From: Halobacteriovoraceae bacterium
GTDB taxonomy: Bacteria; Bdellovibrionota; Bacteriovoracia; Bacteriovoracales; Bacteriovoracaceae
NCBI GenBank assembly: GCA_020635115.1
Contig: JACKAK010000004.1
Coordinates: 62,001-126,000 of the forward strand
Length of the DNA stretch: 64,000 nucleotides
Reading direction: 5' to 3'
Shown: one piece after another, positions 45,010 through 54,456 of the stretch
How positions within the stretch are numbered: position 1 is the first letter of the stretch
Layout: every line of letters begins with the position of its first letter
Notes under the pieces: model-generated
The model's input: only the letters and a program-made list of their open reading frames with translations
The model's database searches: none
Told to the model about the DNA's origin: nothing
Made by a program: the position numbers and the translations under genes

Positions 45010-46259
45010 TGGATAAAATCATAATTAAAGGCGGTAAAAAATTAACAGGCCATGTGAGAGTTTCCTGCGCTAAAAATGCCTACCTTCCTTTGATGGCAGC
45101 CGTTTTACTCAGTGATAAAAAAATATGTTTCAAAAATCTACCAGAATTAGCTGATATTAGAACGATGAATAAACTCCTCGAAAAATTAGGAGTACATACA
45201 AATTCAGATGAAAATAAAACTTGTTATGACTGTACAAAAATTTCAAAATACGAAGCAACCTATGATTTAGTAAAAACCATGCGTGCTTCAATTCTTGTTC
45301 TTGGCCCACTACTTGCCAGATTTAAACAAGCAAAAGTATCCCTACCTGGAGGATGTGCCATTGGGACACGGCCCATAGATATACATTTAAGTAATTTAGA
45401 GAAAATGGGAGCTGAAATAACAATTGAAGGTGGTTACGTCTCCGCAAAAACAGATGGACTAATTGGCGCCGACTTAACTCTTTCGTTTCCATCAGTCGGA
45501 GCAACTGAAAATATTATGATGGCCGCAGTCTATGCAAATGGCCCCACAACAATACGAAATGCAGCGAGAGAACCTGAAATCCGCGATCTGGGAGATTTTT
45601 TAAATCTCTTGGGAGCTAAGGTTGAAGGTGCTGGATCTTCCATTGTCACAATTACTCCTGCAACTTCTATAAATGAAGTTGTCTACGAGGCCATTCCAGA
45701 TAGGATAGAAGCTTGTACCTACATCATAGCAGGTCTCATAACCAATTCTGAAATTACCGTAGAGAATGTAATCCCGCATGACATTGATGCTGTATGCAGT
45801 ACTCTAAAAGAAATGGGGGCCAATCTTGAAATAGGACAGAGATCCATCAAAGTTCTTCCTTCTCTTTTAAAAGGAGTTAGCGTCGATACTGAACCTCATC
45901 CAGGTTTTCCCACAGACGTACAGGCCCAAATTATGGCCCTTTGTACACAGGCCCAAGGAACATCAATTATTTCAGAGAAGATTTTTGAGAATAGATTTAT
46001 GCATGTACCCGAGTTGCATAGAATGAATGCAAAAATTATCTTAAAAGGCCATACTGCAATTGTCGAAGGAAAAGGTTCATTATCAGGAGCACCCGTTATG
46101 TGCACAGATTTGCGCGCAAGTGCGGCCCTTGTCTTGGCAGCACTTGCTGCTGAAGGTGAAACAGAAATTAGAAGAGTCTACCACCTCGATAGAGGCTATG
46201 AAAAGCTTGATCAAAAGCTTCAGGGGCTTGGTGCTGATATCGTTAGAGTAAAGGAATAG
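45009..46259 (+). CDS. murA: UDP-N-acetylglucosamine 1-carboxyvinyltransferase
   Basis: A 416-aa protein of the EPSP-synthase fold. The substrate-loop Cys is in LPGGCAIGTRPIDIH, the fosfomycin-sensitive form. VRVSCAKNAYLPLMAA matches the N-terminal motif, with Cys where Gly is usual before AKNA; the Lys and Asn are kept. EPEIRDLGDFLNLLGA, HPGFPTDVQAQ, FENRFMHVPEL and DLRASAALVLAAL are all present. It catalyses the first committed step of peptidoglycan synthesis. The start overlaps the prmC stop by one base. Confidence 0.96.
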   Translation: MDKIIIKGGKKLTGHVRVSCAKNAYLPLMAAVLLSDKKICFKNLPELADIRTMNKLLEKLGVHTNSDENKTCYDCTKISKYEATYDLVKTMRASILVLGPLLARFKQAKVSLPGGCAIGTRPIDIHLSNLEKMGAEITIEGGYVSAKTDGLIGADLTLSFPSVGATENIMMAAVYANGPTTIRNAAREPEIRDLGDFLNLLGAKVEGAGSSIVTITPATSINEVVYEAIPDRIEACTYIIAGLITNSEITVENVIPHDIDAVCSTLKEMGANLEIGQRSIKVLPSLLKGVSVDTEPHPGFPTDVQAQIMALCTQAQGTSIISEKIFENRFMHVPELHRMNAKIILKGHTAIVEGKGSLSGAPVMCTDLRASAALVLAALAAEGETEIRRVYHLDRGYEKLDQKLQGLGADIVRVKE

Positions 46260-46261
46260 GT

Positions 46262-46597
46262 ATGAGTGAATGTTTGTTTTGTAAAATAGTTAATGGTGAA
46301 ATCCCTTCAGAATCAATTTTTAAAAGTGAAAAAGTCTATGCTTTTAGAGATATCTATCCTCAAGCAAAAGAGCATATTCTATTTATCCATAAAAACCATA
46401 CATCGAACATCTCAGAGATGAGTTCAGAAGAGTTTAGCGATGTTTTCAGTGCAATTAAAGACTATGCGATTGGAAATAATCTTGAAAAAGAGGGATTTAG
46501 AGTTGTCAATAACTGTGGAGAATTAGCTGGGCAGAGTGTCTTTCACACTCACTTCCATGTTCTTTTTGGTGAAAAATTGGGCCAGTTTGGATCATAG
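46262..46597 (+). CDS. HIT-family nucleotide hydrolase/transferase (HinT-like)
   Basis: A 111-aa protein with the N-terminal CLFCKIVNGEIPSE, FRDIYPQAKEHILFIHK and histidine triad HTHFHVLFG. These are all marks of HinT-type purine nucleoside phosphoramidases. The usual last residues after the triad are present (GEKLGQ). It begins two bases after murA and closes this operon. Confidence 0.93.
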   Translation: MSECLFCKIVNGEIPSESIFKSEKVYAFRDIYPQAKEHILFIHKNHTSNISEMSSEEFSDVFSAIKDYAIGNNLEKEGFRVVNNCGELAGQSVFHTHFHVLFGEKLGQFGS

Positions 46598-46696
46598 TTT
46601 CATAAATGACAAATTAAAAAAATATTATTTCAAGTAAAAATAAAAAAATATAAGTTCTTCGCATTATTAAAAATGTACTCGCAAAAGGGAGAACTT

Positions 46697-48232
46697 ATGA
46701 AACTATTACCTCTAGTTTTGGTAACGGGTCTGCTATCATGTGGACAAAAAAATACCATTATTCCTACTCCAGAAGAGATAACAAAGATTAAAAATCATGT
46801 GATGTCACTGAAGGATAGTGATTTTGATTTAATTTCTGATTTTGATGAAGAAAAATTCAGTTTGAACAGTGAATTAGTAGATCTTCCCCCCTTCACTTTT
46901 CAAATTGAAAAACAGTATTCATATGCAATTACAGATGATGAAAAAATTATTAAATCGGAAAATATCTTTGAGATCAACGATTATTTTGCAAATGAAATTT
47001 TTTGTTCAAATAAAGAACAGGGCAATACACTACAATTAGGACAATCTTATGAACTTGTTCCAGATACATTTAAATATCCTAAAGGAATCGATTACGCATT
47101 AATTAAAAAAGATTATCTAACATCTCTTATGGTTGAACTGCATTTAAAACTCAATTTAGGTGAGTCAAAAATTTTTAAAAAAATTAGTGAGATAAATATT
47201 GAAACTCGTCTAATTTCAACTGATTCACAAACTGATATAGAAATTAGTTCTAATAGAGTGATGAATGAATATGAAACTGAAATTTCTGTAGAACAAGGCA
47301 AAGATGAAGTTGCTAAATTGAATGTTGATATCCCTAAAGAATATATACAGGATTTAATTTCAGAAAAATTACATTTAGTCGTAAAAGTTGGTAATTTAAA
47401 AACTCATTTAATTAACGGACAAATAATTGAATATATTGATTTATTTGAGAGTGTATCAAAAAATACAAATAGATTGATAATCGATAATAATCAAAGCTTA
47501 GTACCCTATTACTATAGTGCAGATAAAAAATACTCTGATATATTAAGCGGAATTTCAAAGAATGCAGAAATTATTAGAAATAAAATCAAAATGAATGATG
47601 AATATTATCACTCCTATAATAACATAAAAGTATTTTCAAAAGATCAATCGAGAAAATGTGAGAGAAAAACTTATGATATAAAAATTGTGAATTTTGATGA
47701 CAGAGAAGCAAAAAAAGTATTTGCACAGAAATTTGAAAACGAATCTCAATATAAAATTAGCTTATTTTCACAGTTGTATAAAACAGAATATAAGACCAAT
47801 ATTAAAAAAGCAAAATTAGTGGGAAAAAATCAATTTGAAAATTACTGCGAACCAAGTTGGGAGTTTAAACCACAAGATCTAAAATATATATTTTCAATGA
47901 ATGAACTAATGAAAAATTTTGATATAAAAGTTAATGGCCAGCATACAATGGATATAGACCTCAACTTTGAACGTAATGGAGAGATTGAGATAATTTTTAG
48001 AAACCCAAATCTTAATAAGTTTTATCCTACTTCTGAAAGATCAGCACTTTGTGAAACTTTTGACAGACCAACAAATGCAAGAAACACTACAGGAAAATAC
48101 CCACTGTTTTATAACTTTGAAGATATTGGAAAAGTTTGGAGAAATGCAGAGGCCCTCATAGATTTATCTGATATAACAAATTTCAATTTAATAATTAAAA
48201 GTAAAAGTCCTACTTTAACTGAAGACCTTTAA
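46697..48232 (+). CDS. Large lipoprotein of unknown function
   Basis: A 511-aa protein from ATG 46697, after AAAGGGAGAAC; the frame opens at 46673 without good signals. The signal peptide ends in lipobox LLSC (MKLLPLVLVTGLLSC). The mature protein is strand-rich with long charged stretches and alternating Ile/Lys/Glu, giving a beta-sandwich-like look. No motif is recognised. Its 3' end overlaps that of the convergent gene by 23 bp. Confidence 0.75.
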   Translation: MKLLPLVLVTGLLSCGQKNTIIPTPEEITKIKNHVMSLKDSDFDLISDFDEEKFSLNSELVDLPPFTFQIEKQYSYAITDDEKIIKSENIFEINDYFANEIFCSNKEQGNTLQLGQSYELVPDTFKYPKGIDYALIKKDYLTSLMVELHLKLNLGESKIFKKISEINIETRLISTDSQTDIEISSNRVMNEYETEISVEQGKDEVAKLNVDIPKEYIQDLISEKLHLVVKVGNLKTHLINGQIIEYIDLFESVSKNTNRLIIDNNQSLVPYYYSADKKYSDILSGISKNAEIIRNKIKMNDEYYHSYNNIKVFSKDQSRKCERKTYDIKIVNFDDREAKKVFAQKFENESQYKISLFSQLYKTEYKTNIKKAKLVGKNQFENYCEPSWEFKPQDLKYIFSMNELMKNFDIKVNGQHTMDIDLNFERNGEIEIIFRNPNLNKFYPTSERSALCETFDRPTNARNTTGKYPLFYNFEDIGKVWRNAEALIDLSDITNFNLIIKSKSPTLTEDL

Positions 48233-48977
48233 TTAGACTAGAGATGAGTACTTGCTGTAAGGTACTCATCTCATTTACGGATGCCATCAAAAGTAATGGG
48301 CCCTCATCAATTGTACATAACAATACCAATTCGGACTTTTCCTTATTGTATTCAATTACTTCAAATAATTTATCAGTTGGATGATAAATTTCTGAGAACA
48401 ATTTTTGTTCCATCTCATTAGCTTTGGCCGGAGTACTATTGAAATTATACCCGATAGACGAAAGAACTAGTTTGTTTTTTTGGTTTTCAGAGCTAGCAAG
48501 CTCGATATCATGATAAAAAATTTGAAGATGTGTAGTTCCTAAGTTTTTTTTCATCAGATGCCAAAATTCTTGAATGAACGTCGTTCGATCATTCTCCCAC
48601 AACAGTCTTAAATGCTTAACTGTCTCAAAAATTTGATCAAGCAAAGATAAATTATTCTGAAGCACCCAACTAGACTGTACTTTTTGCAATAGAGATTTAG
48701 ATTGTGCCAGAGTATAACGTTTTATTTCTTCAATTTTTACATTTATTTCGCTAGAAGTTCTTACAGGTATACCAAGAGAGAACTCACTTAATTTATTAAA
48801 CAAATTTTTATTTTCTTCACTGTCCAGAACAACATTCTTATCAAGTATAATCCCACTAAGTGTATGTGGTTCAATTTGATCAAAAGACATAATTTTTGAT
48901 TCAGCGACTTCCTGACCCGATAACTCAAGAACTTCAACTCTTTGTGGGCCATCAACGAATGCGAGATTAAATTTCAT
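48210..48977 (-). CDS. Hypothetical cytoplasmic protein
   Basis: A 255-aa protein without signal or membrane segment. A central helical part (LLQKVQSSWVLQNNLSLLDQIFETVKHLRLLWEN) is followed by an alternating beta/alpha region ending in SLIKGLQLK. The segment LELVLLCTIDEGPLL-like strand order could suggest a GAF- or PAS-like regulatory fold, but no motif supports it. Convergent with the lipoprotein gene, it contains a perfect inverted repeat near its 3' end. Confidence 0.6.
   Translation of the reverse strand: MKFNLAFVDGPQRVEVLELSGQEVAESKIMSFDQIEPHTLSGIILDKNVVLDSEENKNLFNKLSEFSLGIPVRTSSEINVKIEEIKRYTLAQSKSLLQKVQSSWVLQNNLSLLDQIFETVKHLRLLWENDRTTFIQEFWHLMKKNLGTTHLQIFYHDIELASSENQKNKLVLSSIGYNFNSTPAKANEMEQKLFSEIYHPTDKLFEVIEYNKEKSELVLLCTIDEGPLLLMASVNEMSTLQQVLISSLIKGLQLK
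48241..48272. repeat. Perfect 11-bp inverted repeat at a convergent junction
   Basis: GAGATGAGTAC (48241-48251) pairs with GTACTCATCTC (48262-48272) around a 10-base loop. It lies in the last codons of the minus-strand gene and just past the stop of the plus-strand lipoprotein gene. No T tract follows on either side, so it may slow polymerase or protect 3' ends and is not a standard terminator. Confidence 0.7.
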
Positions 48978-49087
48978 AAAAATCCTTTACTTAGACGTAA
49001 ATTATAGCAGTTGACCTCTTTATCGACAATAGATCTAGAAACATATGCTGCATAGCAACTGCAGGAATTATAGACAATAATAAAAAT

Positions 49088-49726
49088 ATGAAGTTATTCC
49101 CAATTTTGATGTTTTTTCTTGCTCTGAAATCTTATACACAAGATGAACGCTTTTTTAGAGAAATGTTCACTGGAAATCTCAAGGTTGATAAAATAAAGGC
49201 CGAAAGCGTTCTTAAAAACAGTTATGTTTGGAATATAGAGGGACGAACTTACAGAGTTGATCTTAATGGTGATAAAAACTATGAGGGGATAAGGTCCCTA
49301 AAAAAAGATGGTAGAGATTTTATAGGAATTTACAACCATCGCGGAGACCTAATTTTTGAAGGAGGTTTTAATCCACAAGGTAAAAATGCCAGAGTTTATA
49401 AAGTCTCAATTCATGATGTGAACCCTGATATAACAGTTTTACTTTTTTATTATTATGAAGGTTTCAACAAATATACTGAAATGCTCAGTACTGGACGAAT
49501 TTATATTGCTTCAATTTATAAAAATAATCTTTTAGACATTAAATTTTTCCCAGGCCCTAGATTTTGGGAGGAATTTCAGTCTTTTAAAGGACATTATCAC
49601 CAAAGAAAATATGAAGTTATCGTCAACGATTTTGATGGAGATAATATCGAAGATATAATGGTTCGCTACGGTCATTCTTCTACTATTATGAAATATATTG
49701 GAAAGAATACCTGGACCGAACTTTAA
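49088..49726 (+). CDS. Exported protein with a calcium-binding-like repeat
   Basis: A 212-aa protein with signal peptide (about 1-17, MKLFPILMFFLALKSYT). The segments RVDLNGDKNYEGI and VNDFDGDNIEDIMVRYG match the FG-GAP/VCBS D-x-D-G-D-x-x-x-D pattern of calcium-binding propeller repeats, but only two are seen, too few for a full blade set. Secreted or periplasmic. The function is unknown. Its end overlaps the convergent gene by 4 bp. Confidence 0.65.
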   Translation: MKLFPILMFFLALKSYTQDERFFREMFTGNLKVDKIKAESVLKNSYVWNIEGRTYRVDLNGDKNYEGIRSLKKDGRDFIGIYNHRGDLIFEGGFNPQGKNARVYKVSIHDVNPDITVLLFYYYEGFNKYTEMLSTGRIYIASIYKNNLLDIKFFPGPRFWEEFQSFKGHYHQRKYEVIVNDFDGDNIEDIMVRYGHSSTIMKYIGKNTWTEL

Positions 49727-50169
49727 GATGCCTTGTTAATATGATCATCAGGATCAGTATTATTTTTTTGAGATCTAGAATGATCAATTTGAAGAACATT
49801 ATCTGGTATCTCAAGAGGATTGGTTTTCTTCACATAAGTGCTTATTTGAACACCTAAGACAAGTCCAACTGGAATGGTGATGAGTAGAATAATTAAGGCA
49901 TAAGGAATTTTTTCACCTTGAGTTGTATCCTCTAATTCGTTTGGAATATAGAGCTCTTTTTCTTTAGCAATATCTCGTTGAATTTCTATTTTTTGTTCTT
50001 TTGAAAAATCAAACTTAGGAGCTTTTATATTTAATTTTTCATTTGGAGTATAAATATCACTTATATTGTAATTCATTGTAGGTTCAACCGCAGGCTTTCT
50101 TGCTTGGGTTTGTTCAGCAAAACATATTGTAAGGAAAATTGTAAGAGAAACACTGTAGATTAGTCTCAT
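49723..50169 (-). CDS. Exported membrane protein, hypothetical
   Basis: A 148-aa protein with an N-terminal signal (1-23, ending TQA) and a transmembrane helix at about 96-117 (ALIILLITIPVGLVLGVQI). The sequence between is Lys/Glu-rich and carries no motif; the C-terminus is polar (QIDHSRSQKNNTDPDDH). It is possibly a membrane-anchored spacer protein. No family recognised. Confidence 0.6.
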   Translation of the reverse strand: MRLIYSVSLTIFLTICFAEQTQARKPAVEPTMNYNISDIYTPNEKLNIKAPKFDFSKEQKIEIQRDIAKEKELYIPNELEDTTQGEKIPYALIILLITIPVGLVLGVQISTYVKKTNPLEIPDNVLQIDHSRSQKNNTDPDDHINKAS

Positions 50170-50331
50170 AAGGTCACCTCAAATACGTATCGGTATTAAT
50201 CGGATAGATTTAAATTTAGAAAACTGAGGAGAAAAAATTGCCTAAGTAGGAAAATTTGTACTTATTCAAAAAAATATCAATACAACTTAGAAATCTTTGC
50301 GTCATCCGATAATACTAAAGAGGATGAAATA

Positions 50332-51018
50332 ATGTTTAAACAAAAAATAAAAGATGCCACATTTTTAGGAATAGTATTTGGAACGTTAACATGGTTTGGT
50401 ATGGCCATGCTTATGCAAACCTTTCTGCCTCCTGAACTTTTCAATTTCACTCCCTGGGCAATCATCATCGGAATAGATATCTTTTGTATTGCAGTCATCC
50501 TTTTTTCAAATATTGATGTAAAAGCAGTGAATCTATTCACAACTTCAATTAGCCTTATCCAACTAACTTATTGTGCACATTTATATAATTTGCATATCAT
50601 CTATCTTTTCTTTTTACTTGGTACGTTCAGTGCAACTATAAATTCTTTGATTTCATCAGAAAAAATTCACATTTTTATCTATTCTTTAGTTACAATGTTA
50701 TGTTCGATTACTGTTGCTTTTAATCCTACTCAGTACAGTATTATCATTTCTCTGGGTTTTATGATTGGAGCGTCATTCACAATCGCCACAACTCTAGTTA
50801 GTAAGAAATTAAAAGAAGAAAATATGAGAATAAAAATTGAATTAGATCAAGCAAAAAAATACGCTCATGAAATCAATAGCCCTCTGCTTGTGGTTAAAGG
50901 CCGTGTAGGACAAGTTATGAAAAAAGGCATTAATTTACAAGAAGAAGACATAAAAAAACTTAAGAAGGCCGATGAGAATATTGATAAAATTTCAAAAATT
51001 GTAAAAATGGTAGGTTAA
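50332..51018 (+). CDS. Membrane protein with histidine-kinase dimerization domain but no ATPase domain
   Basis: A 228-aa protein with about six membrane helices (residues 10-160), then a short linker and a coiled segment containing YAHEINSPLLVVKGR, which matches the kinase H-box (His followed by Glu and Pro). The protein stops about 40 residues later (KLKKADENIDKISKIVKMVG). There is no N, G1 or G2 box and the stop is clear, so the catalytic domain is truly absent. It could act as a phospho-acceptor for another kinase or as a remnant. ATG follows GAGGATG. Confidence 0.75.
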   Translation: MFKQKIKDATFLGIVFGTLTWFGMAMLMQTFLPPELFNFTPWAIIIGIDIFCIAVILFSNIDVKAVNLFTTSISLIQLTYCAHLYNLHIIYLFFLLGTFSATINSLISSEKIHIFIYSLVTMLCSITVAFNPTQYSIIISLGFMIGASFTIATTLVSKKLKEENMRIKIELDQAKKYAHEINSPLLVVKGRVGQVMKKGINLQEEDIKKLKKADENIDKISKIVKMVG

Positions 51019-51923
51019 TTAAACTCCTTAACCTCGAACATCTTATGGGCCCATTTGATTTTAAATTTCTGAATGAGGTTTCTGTTCCCAAAAGGTATCC
51101 AAGATTTTTTCATAATATTTCTATAAAAATCAACTTGATAACTCCAGGGCGCAAACAGGTTGTTCCCTCGCCCAAGTATAATTTTAAAAACACAGGAGGC
51201 AAGTGCAGCTGAAGCGGCGTAACAACCAGCGTGAATTGAGGGTAGCTTACCATTAAAAAGATCAATGTGTTCAGGTGAAGCAATATACTTTCTATGTAAT
51301 AATTTTGGAGACATTCCAACCAAAAATCGAATAATTTTTGCCTCAACTGTTAGATCATCTTTTTCAAGATCAAAATAATGATTAAAACTCATTTTATAAG
51401 GAGAAAATGCCATTAGAGAGGTTCCCAATCCAAAAGGACCTGCACTTACAACATAAATTCCTTTTTTATGGGCCAATTCGTATAGAGGCCCTCTAAGATG
51501 ACTAGCATAGAGATCTAAACCATCGCACACCACATCTAGTCCATCTAAGAATTGGTCCATATTATTTAAATCAATCCCATTTGAAAATGTCTCTACGCTC
51601 GCAAGAGGATTAATATCCAGACAAGTTTGTTTGATGGCCTGAGTTTTTGGAATACCTAGAGTAGACATGTAGGCATTAAACTGCCTATTAAAATTTTGAA
51701 TTTCAAAATGATCAAGATCAGTCACTTTAAAATTTGAAAAACCCATTCTGGCCAGAGCATGTAAATGATGCCCACCAACACCTCCCATGCCAACGATACC
51801 AATTTTTGCATTTCTGATGATTTCTTGTTCTGTTTGGGTCACCCAACCAAGGTTTCGAATAAATGCTTGTTGGTAATTAAAATAATTTGATTTTGAAAAT
51901 GTTTGTTGAATAGTTGTTTCCAT
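51015..51923 (-). CDS. ThiF/MoeB/HesA-type E1-like adenylyltransferase
   Basis: A 302-aa protein with the nucleotide-binding loop GIVGMGGVGGHHLHALAR, the acidic strand TDLDHFEIQNFNRQ and DVVCDGLDLYASH, all hallmarks of the ThiF/E1 fold. These proteins adenylate the C-terminus of ubiquitin-like proteins or peptides, or tRNA in TcdA. No CxxC zinc pairs were found and a catalytic Cys is not obvious. No ubiquitin-like partner ending in GG lies beside it. Its stop overlaps the convergent gene by 4 bp. Substrate unknown. Confidence 0.82.
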   Translation of the reverse strand: METTIQQTFSKSNYFNYQQAFIRNLGWVTQTEQEIIRNAKIGIVGMGGVGGHHLHALARMGFSNFKVTDLDHFEIQNFNRQFNAYMSTLGIPKTQAIKQTCLDINPLASVETFSNGIDLNNMDQFLDGLDVVCDGLDLYASHLRGPLYELAHKKGIYVVSAGPFGLGTSLMAFSPYKMSFNHYFDLEKDDLTVEAKIIRFLVGMSPKLLHRKYIASPEHIDLFNGKLPSIHAGCYAASAALASCVFKIILGRGNNLFAPWSYQVDFYRNIMKKSWIPFGNRNLIQKFKIKWAHKMFEVKEFN

Positions 51924-51986
51924 AATTTAATTATCGATTACTTAAATTCTAAAGATAAATGAATACACAATTATGAAAAAAATATT

Positions 51987-52913
51987 TCATAAATGAGGAT
52001 TTTCAATACTTGATTTAATTCCTATAGAAAAAATATGTTCAATTTTCCCATCATCGCTAGCGAGAATGTTATATACTTCAGAAGAAAATTTTTTTTGTAA
52101 CTCTTGAATTTTTTTGTAGGCCTCATTCGAGATAGGAGCAACCCTATACGAAAAATGATTTTTCTTTGTTTGATTTAAATTTTTCATAATATTATCAAAT
52201 ATAAACTGGCCAACTTCTCGGTGAAGACCATCAATATGATGCTCGAATGTTATAAATTCATAATTTCCATCAATTTTTATTCTTAAAAGTCCATCTTCAA
52301 TTAACGAATTTAATGCAGTTTTTGTCTCTTCAAAGGACTGGCCAATTTTTTGACTTATAAGTCTTATCTTTTTTTCAGAGTTTGATTCATTTAAAACATC
52401 TTCAAGGAGTATGGAAGCAGATAGAAAAGGCAAATATTCATATTTTTTAAAATATTTAAAGAGAAGATCTCTTTTTTCATTTAAATAATTTGTTAAACCC
52501 AAAGATTCAAAAACGATATCAGATTTTTCAGTGTGAAATTTTATGATTGTAAAGAGATCAATCAATAAAAGATCTTTATTTTCATTTTTAAGTCGCCACC
52601 ATTTGGATTTAGAAAGACCACTTCGCTTTAGAAATTCTTCTTCTGAAAGATTCCAAGAATTTGTAATATTATTAATTGTATCACTCTTAAAGCTTCCAAC
52701 TTCAAGTAAATTTAAAGAATCTTTTAAAATATTTTTAAAACTGATTTGATTTAAGTCACAAATTTTGACAAATTCTTTGACTCTTATTTTCTTTTGACCT
52801 ATTTCCCAATGGTGATAAGCTCTATCCTGATACCCTAATATTTTTGACATCTCAATCTGTGTTCTATTTCCCCTTAATGATTTTAGTAAAGAATAAATTG
52901 TTGATTGATCCAT
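51987..52913 (-). CDS. HTH regulator, TIGR02147-like
   Basis: A 308-aa protein with an N-terminal XRE-like helix-turn-helix (about 1-60, TQIEMSKILGYQDRAYHHWE) and a middle segment with a second such pattern (LSEEEFLKRSGLSKSKWWRL). Its C-terminal part (EETKTALNSLIEDGLLRI, a winged-helix-like end) resembles the TIGR02147/DUF4423 regulators frequent in Bdellovibrio-type bacteria. It is the last gene of a tight operon seven bases after the amidotransferase. The target is not known. Confidence 0.65.
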   Translation of the reverse strand: MDQSTIYSLLKSLRGNRTQIEMSKILGYQDRAYHHWEIGQKKIRVKEFVKICDLNQISFKNILKDSLNLLEVGSFKSDTINNITNSWNLSEEEFLKRSGLSKSKWWRLKNENKDLLLIDLFTIIKFHTEKSDIVFESLGLTNYLNEKRDLLFKYFKKYEYLPFLSASILLEDVLNESNSEKKIRLISQKIGQSFEETKTALNSLIEDGLLRIKIDGNYEFITFEHHIDGLHREVGQFIFDNIMKNLNQTKKNHFSYRVAPISNEAYKKIQELQKKFSSEVYNILASDDGKIEHIFSIGIKSSIENPHL

Positions 52914-52920
52914 AATACAT

Positions 52921-53760
52921 TTAAGAAATATGAAGTTTCATATTTTGATCTACGCCAATAATTAATCCATTTTTCATTTTTAGCCAAATATTTTCAGTAC
53001 TGGTGGGTTCACTTGCAAAAATGAGGTGATTGATTTTTCCTGTCTTACTTTGGGACTCACATTCTTTCACGAAATAAGGGCATAAATCTCTATCGCTACA
53101 TTTTGTTTTATATGTACTGTAGTGAAGAGTTTTCCCTCCCTCGTGGCCCAGCATAATTCTTCCGTTCGTTAAAAGAAAGGTAAGATAGGTTTTGGTATTA
53201 TCAGTTGAGTCTTCTTTTTCAAATTGTCCTATGATATTTGTAAGATCAATAAGTCTTTCACGAATCATTAGAGTGGCCATCTCGATACTTAAATCTATAT
53301 TATTAATATTTCCAGAAGAGTAAATAGCCGACAATAAGAAATAAAAAATATATTCACTATCAGTTTCCCCCAAAATAAAACGTCTTAGGGTTTGATTGAT
53401 TTTTGAATAAATTCTTTTTTTGTATTTTTCAAAATTTTTTATATTGCCATTATGAGCAAATACCCAGGGGCCAAACTGGAAAGGATGTGTATTAAGTATA
53501 TTATTTGATCCTACAGTACTTGATCTAATATGTGCAATTACAGTTTCTGAAGATACAACACCAGAAACTTTCTTAAATATTTTATCCTCTCCGGCCATTG
53601 CTTCAGATTTAACTATATGAGGAGTTCCGACGAGATAATAAGCAACTCCCCAACCATCAGGATGAGAAAGAGATTGAGCTTGCAGAGCGTTTTCGGCATG
53701 TAACAAGCTTTGGTGGACCTTGCTATGAATGACAGAACGAAATCCAAATAGCCTACACAT
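52921..53760 (-). CDS. Class II glutamine amidotransferase (YafJ-like)
   Basis: A 279-aa protein starting MCRLFGF, with Cys2 as the N-terminal nucleophile once Met is removed. It has HPDGWGVAYY, IAHIRSSTVG, HPFQFGPWVFAHNGNI and GETDSEYIFYFLL, the standard Ntn glutaminase set. Function in the YafJ branch is not settled. It lies three bases after the TetR gene, inside the efflux operon, which is unexpected for a metabolic enzyme. Confidence 0.88.
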   Translation of the reverse strand: MCRLFGFRSVIHSKVHQSLLHAENALQAQSLSHPDGWGVAYYLVGTPHIVKSEAMAGEDKIFKKVSGVVSSETVIAHIRSSTVGSNNILNTHPFQFGPWVFAHNGNIKNFEKYKKRIYSKINQTLRRFILGETDSEYIFYFLLSAIYSSGNINNIDLSIEMATLMIRERLIDLTNIIGQFEKEDSTDNTKTYLTFLLTNGRIMLGHEGGKTLHYSTYKTKCSDRDLCPYFVKECESQSKTGKINHLIFASEPTSTENIWLKMKNGLIIGVDQNMKLHIS

Positions 53761-53763
53761 TAA

Positions 53764-54456
53764 TCATTTACCCTTGCTGTTTTTAATTACTTCGTAAAGG
53801 TGCTTATAATGATCAAATTTTTCCGGATTGGCCAGCGCATATTCAATCGTTGCATTAACATGGTGAGAAATAGAAGTCTCATCAAAGACACATCCGGCCT
53901 GGGGAATTTCTTTACAGAGTTTTTGATAATAGGTCGTACTTGAGATAAGGCCAAAATGATTAACGAGGGAAAAAATATTCTTGATTACCCATATTTGGGC
54001 CTGAGGAGGAATTTTATCTCCATATTCTTTTTGTAATAATTTCATGAAGGCCTCTTCTCCTGGGGGGCAAAAATGTAATTGATCTTTTGGAATATCATCA
54101 AGCATAGGAAAATTATCGTTCAGAAAAAGTTTGAAAATATTTCTCATCGCATTTTGATTTTGTAGAAAAAAGTTCAAAGTTTCGACTGCCAGTTTTAATA
54201 CAGACATATTTTTTTTGTCTGAAATCTCTGTAATTTGTTTATCAACCCATTTTATACTGTGCTGAAAAACCTCAAAATAAAGTCTATCTTTACTTTGAAA
54301 GTGATAATTGACGGCACCTAAGTTCACTTCTGCTTCTTTTGCTATATCTCGAATAGATGTGCCATCAAAACCTTTTCTTGAAAATAATTCATAGGCCACA
54401 TTTAAAATTTTTTCTTTTGTTGATTCTTTTGAATTTGCTTGTTGCAAAGCATTCAT
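53764..54456 (-). CDS. TetR-family transcriptional regulator
   Basis: A 230-aa protein. The N-terminal DNA-binding domain (about 14-60) reads KEKILNVAYELFSRKGFDGTSIRDIAKEAEVNLGAVNYHFQSKDRLYFEVF, split here only to name it: the recognition helix is VNLGAVNYHF. The C-terminal domain is helical with a ligand-pocket-like composition. It overlaps the RND gene stop by 4 bp, so it is a translationally coupled local regulator, probably of the efflux operon and its operator at 59126-59159. Confidence 0.92.
   Translation of the reverse strand: MNALQQANSKESTKEKILNVAYELFSRKGFDGTSIRDIAKEAEVNLGAVNYHFQSKDRLYFEVFQHSIKWVDKQITEISDKKNMSVLKLAVETLNFFLQNQNAMRNIFKLFLNDNFPMLDDIPKDQLHFCPPGEEAFMKLLQKEYGDKIPPQAQIWVIKNIFSLVNHFGLISSTTYYQKLCKEIPQAGCVFDETSISHHVNATIEYALANPEKFDHYKHLYEVIKNSKGK

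Noticed and set aside
51015..51923. E1-like protein as part of a CBASS- or ubiquitin-like defence system
   Set aside because: No cyclase, E2, JAB or ubiquitin-like gene lies beside it; the neighbours are a kinase-like protein and an HTH regulator.
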